A stretch of DNA of 64,000 nucleotides. It comes from Blastocatellia bacterium (GTDB lineage: Bacteria; Acidobacteriota; Blastocatellia; Chloracidobacteriales; JADJPF01). The first letter of the stretch is position 1. The number at the start of each line of letters is the position of its first letter. This document shows, one piece after another, positions 34,843 to 42,736 of this stretch. Made by a program: the position numbers and the translations under genes. The stretch spans positions 1-64,000 of the forward strand of contig JADJPF010000008.1 of the NCBI GenBank assembly GCA_016713405.1, in the 5' to 3' direction. The notes beneath the pieces were generated by a model. It worked only from the letters and a program-made list of their open reading frames with translations. It did no database searches and was not told the DNA's origin.

Positions 34843-35616
34843 ATGCCTACTTGGAAACTAAAAATTGAATATGATGGAACTCGCTACTCTGGCTGGCAAC
34901 AACAACCCAATGGCCGCACAGTACAGGGTGAACTAATTAAAGTAGCCAACAATATTTTTTCTGACATAGTAGATATAGGCGGGGCCGGACGTACTGATGC
35001 AGGAGTTCATGCTTTAGAACAAGTTGCACACCTAAGAGCAAAGAAAAATTTATCTATTAAACATTTACAAATTAATTTTGATCAGCTTTTACCTAAAGAT
35101 ATAAATATCAATAAAATAGAATTAGTTAACGATCATTTTGATGCTCGCCATGATGCTATTAGCCGCTATTATCTCTATCAAATCTCACTTCATCGTACTG
35201 CATTTGGTAAACCTTATGTTTGGTGGATTAAAGATCGCCTTAATATTGATTTAATGCAGCAGGCTTGTTATCACTTAATAGGTTTACATGACCTTCAAAG
35301 CTTTTGTGAAATGGTAGATAACAAATCAACTTTGGTAAAAGTTGAAAGTGCCTCAATTAAAACAACTGATAATTTAGTGCTTTTTCGCATTTCTGCTTCT
35401 CATTTTCTTTGGAAAATGGTTAGACGTATAGTAGGAATACTAGTTGAGATTGGACGTAGAAATATAAGCTTAAAAGAATACTTAAGATTTTTTGAAAAAA
35501 TATCTGATCTGCCTGCAAAATATACAGCCCCTTCATCAGGACTATTTTTAGAAAAAATAATTTATCCTGGTGACGTTAAAGCAGACCAAATTTATCCAGC
35601 TTATTTTTATTTCTAA
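34843..35616 (+). CDS. truA: tRNA pseudouridine(38-40) synthase
   Basis: 257 residues, normal TruA length. It isomerises uridines 38-40 of the tRNA anticodon arm. It shows IEYDGTRYSGWQQQPNGRTVQGEL, the catalytic AGRTDAGVHALEQVAH (Asp), FDARHDAISRYYLYQI, and the C-terminal FLWKMVRRIVGILVEIGR. It begins 11 bp after the candidate selenoprotein gene and is likely in the same transcript. Confidence 0.95.
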   Translation: MPTWKLKIEYDGTRYSGWQQQPNGRTVQGELIKVANNIFSDIVDIGGAGRTDAGVHALEQVAHLRAKKNLSIKHLQINFDQLLPKDININKIELVNDHFDARHDAISRYYLYQISLHRTAFGKPYVWWIKDRLNIDLMQQACYHLIGLHDLQSFCEMVDNKSTLVKVESASIKTTDNLVLFRISASHFLWKMVRRIVGILVEIGRRNISLKEYLRFFEKISDLPAKYTAPSSGLFLEKIIYPGDVKADQIYPAYFYF

Positions 35617-35624
35617 ACAGCCAA

Positions 35625-36089
35625 CTAGCTGTAGGTCTTTTTTGCTAGTTTATCTTTGCTGATTTCTTGGCAATTAAAGCAAATTCCAAACATACGATGA
35701 CTATGATCTTGAATTTGAAACTTATATTGGCGGGCTATTTCTTCTTGTAATTTCTCTATTTCTGGATTGTAAAACTCTATTACCGAATCACATTGATTAC
35801 AAATTAAATGATCATGGTGTTGATGATCATACTCGTGTTCATAGCGTGCGCGTCCATCGGTAAAACGTACCTCATGAGCTAAACCGGCTTCTGTCATTAG
35901 TTTCATAGTTCTATAAACAGTAGTAAACCCAACAGAAGAATCTTTCTTTTTAACTAAATCATAAAGCTCTTCTACAGATACATGTCCTTCAGTATCAATA
36001 AAAACATCTAAGATTAAGTCTCTTTGTTCAGTTCGTTTTAGCCTAGAGCGTTTTAAGTGTTCATGGAAAATTTCTTTTTCTTTACTCAT
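35625..36089 (-). CDS. fur: Fur-family metalloregulator
   Basis: 154 residues. An N-terminal winged helix (RLKRTEQRDLILDVFIDTEGHVSVEELYDLVKK, VGFTTVYRTMKLMTEAGLA) precedes the metal-binding and dimerisation domain (EHEYDHQHHDHLICNQCDSVIEF, CxxC, then CFNCQE). The pattern fits Fur more than PerR or Zur, but the metal is not certain. An inverted repeat, CCTACTTT/AAAGTAGG (36127-36146), lies about 40 bp upstream and may be an operator. Convergent with truA (8 bp). Confidence 0.9.
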   Translation of the reverse strand: MSKEKEIFHEHLKRSRLKRTEQRDLILDVFIDTEGHVSVEELYDLVKKKDSSVGFTTVYRTMKLMTEAGLAHEVRFTDGRARYEHEYDHQHHDHLICNQCDSVIEFYNPEIEKLQEEIARQYKFQIQDHSHRMFGICFNCQEISKDKLAKKTYS

Positions 36090-36236
36090 AAACTTTATCT
36101 CTTTATTTTTGTAATCACCTAGGTTTCCTACTTTCTCAAAAGTAGGGAATTTTTTAGCATTATAGTTTCTAAACTACTAGCAAACAATCTTTATCTACAG
36201 CTAAAATCCCTATATCTAAACTATCTAAAAGGTAAT

Positions 36237-36872
36237 TTGCTTGTGTACTGGCTAATAAATTTTATTTTAATTACCTGGATGTTGTTAATAATTTGGCAAG
36301 GCCAAAAATTAATAAGCAAATATCCATTAGGGTTATCCCGTAAAAAAGCACAAAATAAAAATTTACAGTCAATTTGTTGTTTTATATTAGTTTTACTGCT
36401 AATTACCTGGATCTATTTTTCTGCCTGGGTAGCTAACTGGCCTAGCCAACTAAGAATTTCAAATTACTTTTACAGTAACCAAGAAATAGCAGATCTAATT
36501 TCTACAACAGTTTTATTATTAAGTACTAGAATTATTAGCATTTTATTTAGTCAACAAAAAAAGCTATTCTCTATTTACCAACAACTATATGGCTTGATGG
36601 ACTTTTTGCCTGCTAATTCATTAAAAATGTTTATTTCCTTAACGGCAAACAAAAAATATTCTTTAGCTGAACGTCTGCATTGGGCAATTGAACGAGTAGC
36701 AGAAAAAAATCCGATCAATCTTAATATTTTATTTGATCAGGATGAATTAAATACTTTAGAGAAAATTTTTTCCCAAGATAATATTGAACAAATGGATGAG
36801 CGGTTAGCAGTTATTTATCAACAAATTAACCAGCTAGGGGATAATCCAAAACCTTTCCGCATAACTCTCTAA
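36237..36872 (+). CDS. Hypothetical membrane protein
   Basis: About 211 residues from TTG 36237 with AAAGG just upstream; a GTG at 36243 is an alternative. Two hydrophobic helices are clear (about 4-22 and 46-68), and a third weaker segment lies near 83-101. The C-terminal half is soluble and helical (SLAERLHWAIERVAEKNPINLNILFDQDELN). I do not recognise the family. It precedes the patatin-like gene by 64 bp on the same strand. Confidence 0.55.
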   Translation: MLVYWLINFILITWMLLIIWQGQKLISKYPLGLSRKKAQNKNLQSICCFILVLLLITWIYFSAWVANWPSQLRISNYFYSNQEIADLISTTVLLLSTRIISILFSQQKKLFSIYQQLYGLMDFLPANSLKMFISLTANKKYSLAERLHWAIERVAEKNPINLNILFDQDELNTLEKIFSQDNIEQMDERLAVIYQQINQLGDNPKPFRITL

Positions 36873-36936
36873 AAAAGCTTGTCTTGGCATATTTCCTAAC
36901 TACCAATCAGGACAAAAAAATGGCATATTACTTTTT

Positions 36937-37962
36937 ATGTCTAATCAAGAAATTTCTTTAGAAAAACAAAATAAAAAAGTTAGTAAAACAAAACGTGACA
37001 AAAAAGCTATTCATTTAGATTTAGTAGAAAGTGGTGGCGGAATGTGGAAAGTTTCCTCCTTACCAGCCATTAAATATTGTCTAGATTCCGGTGTTATACT
37101 GCGTCGTTTAGCTGGTGTAAGCGGTGGAAGCTTAATAACCGGCCTAATAGCTAGCGGCATTACACCTCTTCACCTTTATGCTACATTGCCACACGTTCAT
37201 AATGTCAATTTTTTTGATGCTTTCCAAATCCCTGTTAGGTTAAGAGAAATTTTCCCTGACTATTTATTAAAAAATAATACTGCCGGTCGTTTGCCTAAAC
37301 AACGAGACTTAACTTTAGGCGAATTATCCATAGATCTTTCTGTTGCCTGTGCCTACCTAGATGTTTCTGGTGGAATTATAGATGTGCTAAAACGCTTAGG
37401 ACGACTTCTACAAAATTTTACCTTTAGCAAACTTTTTTCTTTAACAACAGAACTTGCATCTTTTTTAGCAAAATTAAAAATTCAAGATGCAATGCAAGAA
37501 GCTGTTGTAAATGCTGAATCTGTAGTTTTATCCTCAAAAACTACTCCTGATGTTTCATTAATTGATGCAATAACAGCTAGTTGTGCTTTTTTTGCTAGCT
37601 ACCATGTAAACTCTTTAGACCTTTTTGATGGCTTTTACTTTTCTAATTTACCAACTAGAGCAGTAATTAGACCTAATGAACCAGCTAATATTTTAGCTCA
37701 TCAAACTAACCCATTTACAGGTAATTCTTGGGCTAGCTGGTTTTTACATCGAGTCTTTAATGAAACAACTATTCAAACCCTTCAAACTCGTTTTGATGAA
37801 GATGAAGATTTAGCTAGTCAACACGGCATTTTAATTTATCCAAAAGTCCAAGAAATAGCTTCTCCTTTTTCGGCTTCGCTTACACCTACACTAGTAAACG
37901 TAGGAAAAGATTCTCTGTCACATCATCGATTTAAGATAGATAGAAATCTGCTTAAGCGTTAA
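36937..37962 (+). CDS. Patatin-like phospholipase
   Basis: 341 residues. The glycine-rich oxyanion loop is ESGGGMWKVSSLPAIKYCLDSG, the nucleophile elbow is LAGVSGGSL (G-x-S-G-G), and the dyad Asp lies in LFDGFYFSNLP. These are the three elements of bacterial patatins, which hydrolyse acyl-lipids. No signal peptide is seen, so it is probably cytosolic or exported by a secretion system. The Lys-rich start (KKVSKTKRDKKA) may be a linker, and an internal start cannot be excluded. Confidence 0.85.
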   Translation: MSNQEISLEKQNKKVSKTKRDKKAIHLDLVESGGGMWKVSSLPAIKYCLDSGVILRRLAGVSGGSLITGLIASGITPLHLYATLPHVHNVNFFDAFQIPVRLREIFPDYLLKNNTAGRLPKQRDLTLGELSIDLSVACAYLDVSGGIIDVLKRLGRLLQNFTFSKLFSLTTELASFLAKLKIQDAMQEAVVNAESVVLSSKTTPDVSLIDAITASCAFFASYHVNSLDLFDGFYFSNLPTRAVIRPNEPANILAHQTNPFTGNSWASWFLHRVFNETTIQTLQTRFDEDEDLASQHGILIYPKVQEIASPFSASLTPTLVNVGKDSLSHHRFKIDRNLLKR

Positions 37963-38004
37963 GCCAAGTTGTTAATACTTAAAAAATAATTGGAATGTAA
38001 ATTT

Positions 38005-38415
38005 ATGCACCTATGGATAGCTAAAGATAGCGAAGTTTCAATTCATGAACAATTAGCAACACAAATAATGCTAGCAATTGTTAGCAATGACTTAAAAATT
38101 AATCAAAAATTACCTAGTACCCGTGAATTAGCTCGCCGCCTAAGTATTCATCATAATACTGTAACAACTATTTATCATGATTTAGCCGAAAGAGGTTGGC
38201 TAGAAATACGCCAAGGAAGCGGTTTTTATGTACGCGAGCGTTTACCACAAATAGATAATCAGCTTAAGCTAGATCATTTAATTTTATCTTTTCTAAAAGA
38301 AATTCGTAACCAAGGTTTTACTATTTCTGAACTCCAAAAACAGCTTCCAAAATGGTTAGAAAGACCAGCATCCAGACCACTTTTTAGTTATAGATCCAAG
38401 CAAAGAATTACGTAA
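38005..38415 (+). pseudogene. GntR-family regulator, N-terminal part (frameshifted gene)
   Basis: GntR winged helix of the short YtrA type: VSIHEQLATQIMLAIVSNDLKINQKLPSTRELARRLSIHHNTVTTIYHDLAERGWLEIRQGSGFYV. ATG 38005 is preferred over TTG 37990. After residue about 120 the family sequence (PDHFLVIDPSKELRKLL) continues in the next frame from about 38371. One base is therefore extra or missing near 38365-38372, where there is no long homopolymer. The real gene would run 38005-38896. Confidence 0.75.
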
Positions 38416-38422
38416 ACTTTTA

Positions 38423-38896
38423 ATGAAGGAAATTCATTTAGCAACAAAATTTCCAGTACGTGAAGCTAGCCTAGAAGATTGCAATAATCTGCTTGAAGGT
38501 GCTATTCCTGTTGCAATGTATGGACGTGTTGATACAACAAAGCAAAATTTACCAGCTAACTTAAAGCTCTTAAATTCTCGTTCTGTTCAGCAAGATGCAC
38601 AAAAATATCCTACTCCCCCTAAAGATATTTCCATAATAGTAATTTCTTATTGGCCTGAGTTGTTACGCTGGGCAAAAGCCTTGTTAACTGCAATCGGTGT
38701 TGAGTCAGGTAATTCAAGCTTTCGTGATGCAAGAAATAAAGATTGGAAAGAAGGTATTAATAAATCAAAAAGCTTTTTGATTGTTGATATTTTAGTAGCT
38801 AAAGAACTTCCTCCTAATTGCCAATACTTAGTTTATAAGATAATTGCTAAAAATTCTTTAGCAGAACTAAAAGAACTAATAAATCCTTTTAGCTAA
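38423..38896 (+). pseudogene. GntR-family regulator, C-terminal ligand/output part (frameshifted gene)
   Basis: Continuation of the GntR gene in frame 2. The shared open frame begins about 38370, and the Met at 38423 is internal. It resembles the C-terminal domain of a GntR group common in Acidobacteriota: KEIHLATKFPVREASLEDC, GAIPVAMYGR, LLNSRSVQ, VISYWPELLRWAKALLTAIGVESGNSSFRDAR. The domain has no named ligand. Either an assembly indel or a recently broken regulator. Confidence 0.7.
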
Positions 38897-38906
38897 GATT
38901 AAGATA

Positions 38907-38930
38907 AGCCCAGCCATAAATGACCGGGCT
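38907..38930. terminator. Short hairpin between GntR gene and peptidase gene
   Basis: AGCCC and GGGCT arms with a partly paired interior, located between two convergent genes. Weak bidirectional terminator candidate. Confidence 0.4.
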
Positions 38931-38980
38931 AGTAATAAATACCACTAATGTGGCAACAATTAAACTTAAAAGAAAAACTT

Positions 38981-40699
38981 CTATTTGTTATCAGCTACTT
39001 TTACTGATTCATCCCATTTAATTTTAGTAGGATGGTTGGCAATTTCACGACCAATTAAGTAAGTTAATTGGGTGACAAAGAAAATTTTCTCAAAATTAAT
39101 TTTTTCTACTGTGTCGCTTGGTTGATGATAATCAGGATGAAAAACCCCATCATCAATTGAAAGTATTGGAATTTTTTTTGCAAAAAATGAGTAGTGATCT
39201 GAGCCTCCAGAAACCCTTAAGTTTGCCTCATGGTTAAGTTCTAAAGCCACTTGCTTGTTAGCTTGTTTTAAGATTTCTCCCATTTCTGGCGATTGAGCAG
39301 AAATTTCTGTGTAAATATAGCGACGAAGATCTTTAGGTTTTTCCCGTCCATTAGTTAGCTGATGTGGTCGCGGTTCAACATCTCGGCCAATCATATCTAG
39401 TTGCACCATAGCAGTGATTTTTTCCAGTGGCACAGGTGAATGATCAGTAAAATATTCAGACCCAAGCAAACCTTTTTCCTCTGCTCCCCATAAACAAAAG
39501 ATAATACTGCGTTTAGGACGTTCTTTTGCACGACTAAAAGCAAAAGCTAACTCCAGTATTGCAGAACTTCCAGAAGCATCATCATCAGCACCATTCCAAA
39601 TATAACCATCTCTAGTGCCGTCATGGTCTAAATGCGCTCCTAAAACTACATACTCATTCTTTAAGTTAGGATCTGAACCTTCTAACATCCCTACAACATT
39701 AGTAGTATTAAGTAATTTATGCTCAACTTCTAAGTCAAATTTAAGTTGTTTACCTGTTAATTCTCTTGAGTTTGGTTTTAGATTTTTGTCTATTTCCGTT
39801 TGAAGTTCTGTTAGTGAGATTCCAGACTTATTAAAAAGCTCATCACTAACAGTTTTTGAAATATTAATAATTGGAATACGGTCTGTTGTGTTGTTATCTT
39901 CAGCCAAAACCATCCGTCTTCTTAGTGTAGGAGCATTAATATTATTTCTAAACTTTTGAAAAATGTTAGTAGCAAAATTCATTAGCATTGATTCATGTTT
40001 TCCTAATGGATCACGAACTAACAACATAGCCACTGCACCGCGTTCTTGAGCATTTTTCTGTTTTTCAAAAATTTCTGCACCATTAAAAAAGCGGTTGCGA
40101 TTTTCTTGTTTATAAAAGTAAGATTTGTCATCGCCTTCACCCGGTGCATGCCCCATAACTACAACTATTTTATTTTTAACATCAATACCTGCAAAATCGT
40201 CATATTTAATTTCTGGTACAACCAACCCATATCCAGCAAATACAACAGGAGCATTAATTGAAACTGTAGTGTTTGCACGATTTGTAAAAAAATGCACTCG
40301 GTTTGTAAATTCTTTAGTAGTTTGGCTATCCCCTTCTTTTGTAATGAGTTGTAGCGTCTCTTTATTTTTACTAATTATTTCTAGTAGCGAAAATGTTTGT
40401 AAATAACTTTTTTCACCTGCTGTTGTTGGGACTATTGGAGTTAAGTTCCATTGTTGAAACAAACTAGCAGCATATCCAGCAGCAATATCATAGCCCTTGG
40501 TTGCTGCTTCCCTACCCTCTAACATATCAGAAGCTAAAAAATTAAGGTGTGCTTTTAGCGATCTAACACTAATTGCTTGATAGCCTTCATCGGTTTCATT
40601 TCCTGATGAATAAGCACTTATTGGTCTTATTGGAAGTGAACAAAAAATTAGGAGTGCTATTAGCACCCCAAAAAACGTTTTACGCATTTCTTTTAACAT
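38981..40699 (-). CDS. Exported M28-family metallopeptidase
   Basis: 572 residues. Signal peptide at 1-29 (FFGVLIALLIFCSLPIRPISAYS). An insert resembling a PA domain lies at about 150-240. The M28 zinc-peptidase core is LGAHLDHDG (His, Asp), NGADDDASGSSAILELA (Asp), FCLWGAEEKGLLGSEYF (Glu-Glu), MVQLDMIGRD (Asp) and GGSDHYSFF (His). Two-zinc aminopeptidase of the cell envelope or exterior. It follows pyk by 33 bp on the same strand. Confidence 0.9.
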   Translation of the reverse strand: MLKEMRKTFFGVLIALLIFCSLPIRPISAYSSGNETDEGYQAISVRSLKAHLNFLASDMLEGREAATKGYDIAAGYAASLFQQWNLTPIVPTTAGEKSYLQTFSLLEIISKNKETLQLITKEGDSQTTKEFTNRVHFFTNRANTTVSINAPVVFAGYGLVVPEIKYDDFAGIDVKNKIVVVMGHAPGEGDDKSYFYKQENRNRFFNGAEIFEKQKNAQERGAVAMLLVRDPLGKHESMLMNFATNIFQKFRNNINAPTLRRRMVLAEDNNTTDRIPIINISKTVSDELFNKSGISLTELQTEIDKNLKPNSRELTGKQLKFDLEVEHKLLNTTNVVGMLEGSDPNLKNEYVVLGAHLDHDGTRDGYIWNGADDDASGSSAILELAFAFSRAKERPKRSIIFCLWGAEEKGLLGSEYFTDHSPVPLEKITAMVQLDMIGRDVEPRPHQLTNGREKPKDLRRYIYTEISAQSPEMGEILKQANKQVALELNHEANLRVSGGSDHYSFFAKKIPILSIDDGVFHPDYHQPSDTVEKINFEKIFFVTQLTYLIGREIANHPTKIKWDESVKVADNK

Positions 40700-40732
40700 C
40701 CTTAGAAATTAAATTTTTAGTAAATCCAATGA

Positions 40733-42265
40733 TTACTTACTAGTTTCGCCTACCTTGTGAAGTTTAACCATGTTGGAAAGTGGCATTCCTTCAATAGTAC
40801 CAGCAACAATAATTATGGTGTCATCAACATCAGCTAAACCTAACTCTATCAACATTTTATCAGCAATTTCTAAAAAGGCTGTTGAACCATTAGTTTGTAG
40901 CAAAAAGCTTTCTATGCCCCAAACAGCAGCCAAACGACGGTGTGTTTCTAATATATGAGTAAAAGCTATTATGTCTTGTTTTGGTCGTAAGGCAGAAATA
41001 TGTTGAGCCATAAAACCACCTTCAGTAAATACAGCAATTAATGGTGCAGCCACCTCATCAGCAGCAAATGCAGCCGCTTCAGCTAATGCTCGACCATAGG
41101 AACCTGTTCCACCACCTGAAGCTAACAGTTCTCTTACTCGACGATCTTTTTGTTGCAAGATCTTTTGTTTATAAACAGCTTCTTCTGTATAGCAAACAAT
41201 CCGATCCATTGTCTTAATTGAATCTATAGGATAAGCACCAGCAGCAGTCTCACCTGATAACATTACTGCATCTGTTCCATCTAACACCGCATTAGCAACG
41301 TCTGAAGCCTCGGCACGTGTAGGACGTGGATTATCTACCATTGATTGCAACATTTGTGTAGCAGTAATTACTATTTTACCTACTTGATTTGCCTTACGAA
41401 TCATTTCTTTTTGGTAAACAGGAACACTTTCTGTTGAAGTTTCAACGCCTAAATCGCCCCGTGCAACCATAATTCCATCAGCAATTTTTAAAATATCATC
41501 TAGTTCTTTTAGTGCTTCTCGCTTTTCAATTTTAGCTATTAACGGAGGTTGATGACTATCAGTAGATTTAGCTAGTTGTTCAATCAAGTTTTGTGCCTCT
41601 TGACAGTCTTTTGCTGAACGCACAAAGGAAAGTGCTACATAATCTACACCTTGTTGAATACCAAAAGCTAAATCACGTTTATCTTTTTCTGTAATTGAAG
41701 GAATAGAAAGCGGAATTCCTGGCAAATTGATCCCTTTATTTTGCCCTAACATCCCGCCATGAATTATTCGGCAAACTATTTCTTTTTCCGTTTTACTTTC
41801 CACAACAAAATCTAGTAAACCATCATCTATCAATATTTTATCGCCAACTCTTAGATCTTGAGTTAAATAAGGGTAGCTAGCACTAACTCGTTTAGCATCG
41901 CCTTCAATTTCTTCTGAAGTAATGGTTAATAAACTTCCTGCTTGCAGTTCTACTGCTTTTCCACCTTTAAGTTTACCTGTGCGAATTTTTGGCCCACATA
42001 GATCTAATAAAATTGCAATAGGTCGGTGAACTTCTTCGCTTAAAGCCCGCAAATAGCCTATTACTTGGGCATGAGCCTCATGACTACCATGAGACATATT
42101 AATTCTCGCTACATCTAGCCCAGCATTAACTAATTCTCTCATTACTTCCAATGAACTGGAAGCAGGGCCAATTGTGGCAACAATTTTAGCTCGACGACGA
42201 AAACGCAAACGACACACAGGACTAGTAACATCACTAAGATTTTTATGTTCTGTCATAAATACCAA
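40733..42265 (-). CDS. pyk: Pyruvate kinase
   Basis: 510 residues. Converts PEP and ADP to pyruvate and ATP, the last step of glycolysis. RAKIVATIGPASSS, ARINMSHGSHEAH, TGKLKGGK, ISALIAKIEKREA-type active site (PPLIAKIEKREAL), GIMVARGDLGVE, VITATQMLQSM and TDAVMLSGETAAGAYP are all present. It has the normal C-terminal allosteric domain. yacG ends 8 bp upstream, so yacG-pyk form an operon. Confidence 0.97.
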   Translation of the reverse strand: MVFMTEHKNLSDVTSPVCRLRFRRRAKIVATIGPASSSLEVMRELVNAGLDVARINMSHGSHEAHAQVIGYLRALSEEVHRPIAILLDLCGPKIRTGKLKGGKAVELQAGSLLTITSEEIEGDAKRVSASYPYLTQDLRVGDKILIDDGLLDFVVESKTEKEIVCRIIHGGMLGQNKGINLPGIPLSIPSITEKDKRDLAFGIQQGVDYVALSFVRSAKDCQEAQNLIEQLAKSTDSHQPPLIAKIEKREALKELDDILKIADGIMVARGDLGVETSTESVPVYQKEMIRKANQVGKIVITATQMLQSMVDNPRPTRAEASDVANAVLDGTDAVMLSGETAAGAYPIDSIKTMDRIVCYTEEAVYKQKILQQKDRRVRELLASGGGTGSYGRALAEAAAFAADEVAAPLIAVFTEGGFMAQHISALRPKQDIIAFTHILETHRRLAAVWGIESFLLQTNGSTAFLEIADKMLIELGLADVDDTIIIVAGTIEGMPLSNMVKLHKVGETSK

Positions 42266-42273
42266 CTTTTTGT

Positions 42274-42483
42274 TTAATTAATAAAATCTGATTTTGACTT
42301 TTGGGAAGTTTCTGTTAAAGAATCAGCAGCATCTTTATCTAGCTCTGATATTGGATTACCACTAATACGGTAGTCTCCATCGGCCCATTTACCTAAATCC
42401 ATTAATTGGCAGCGTTCAGAACAAAATGGGCGAGTAGGATTATTTTCCCAGGTAGTTTCTTGGTGACAAATTGGGCATTTCAT
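42274..42483 (-). CDS. yacG: DNA gyrase inhibitor YacG-like zinc protein
   Basis: 69 residues. Four-Cys zinc site: CPICHQ and FCSERCQLMDLGKWADGDYRI, the YacG signature. In E. coli YacG binds GyrB and inhibits gyrase. First gene of the yacG-pyk pair; it lies divergent from secA, with 253 bp of non-coding DNA between. Confidence 0.9.
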   Translation of the reverse strand: MKCPICHQETTWENNPTRPFCSERCQLMDLGKWADGDYRISGNPISELDKDAADSLTETSQKSKSDFIN

Positions 42484-42736
42484 AAAAAGACCTCAAAAAT
42501 TTTTCTAGCCATTATAGTTTATACAGAAAAAAACGTAAATCTAACCATCTCATTTGCAACAAATAACAACTATTTGATTAATAACAACTTGTTTAACATA
42601 CGGCTTTCTTGACGCAAGATTTAGCTTCTTTTACAATTGTTGGATAACAATCCATTGCCTTAAGTTTATCTTTATATTTGATACTTGACGTTGGGTTAGT
42701 AAGATTAAAATTTGGAAACGGTAAATATTAATTATT

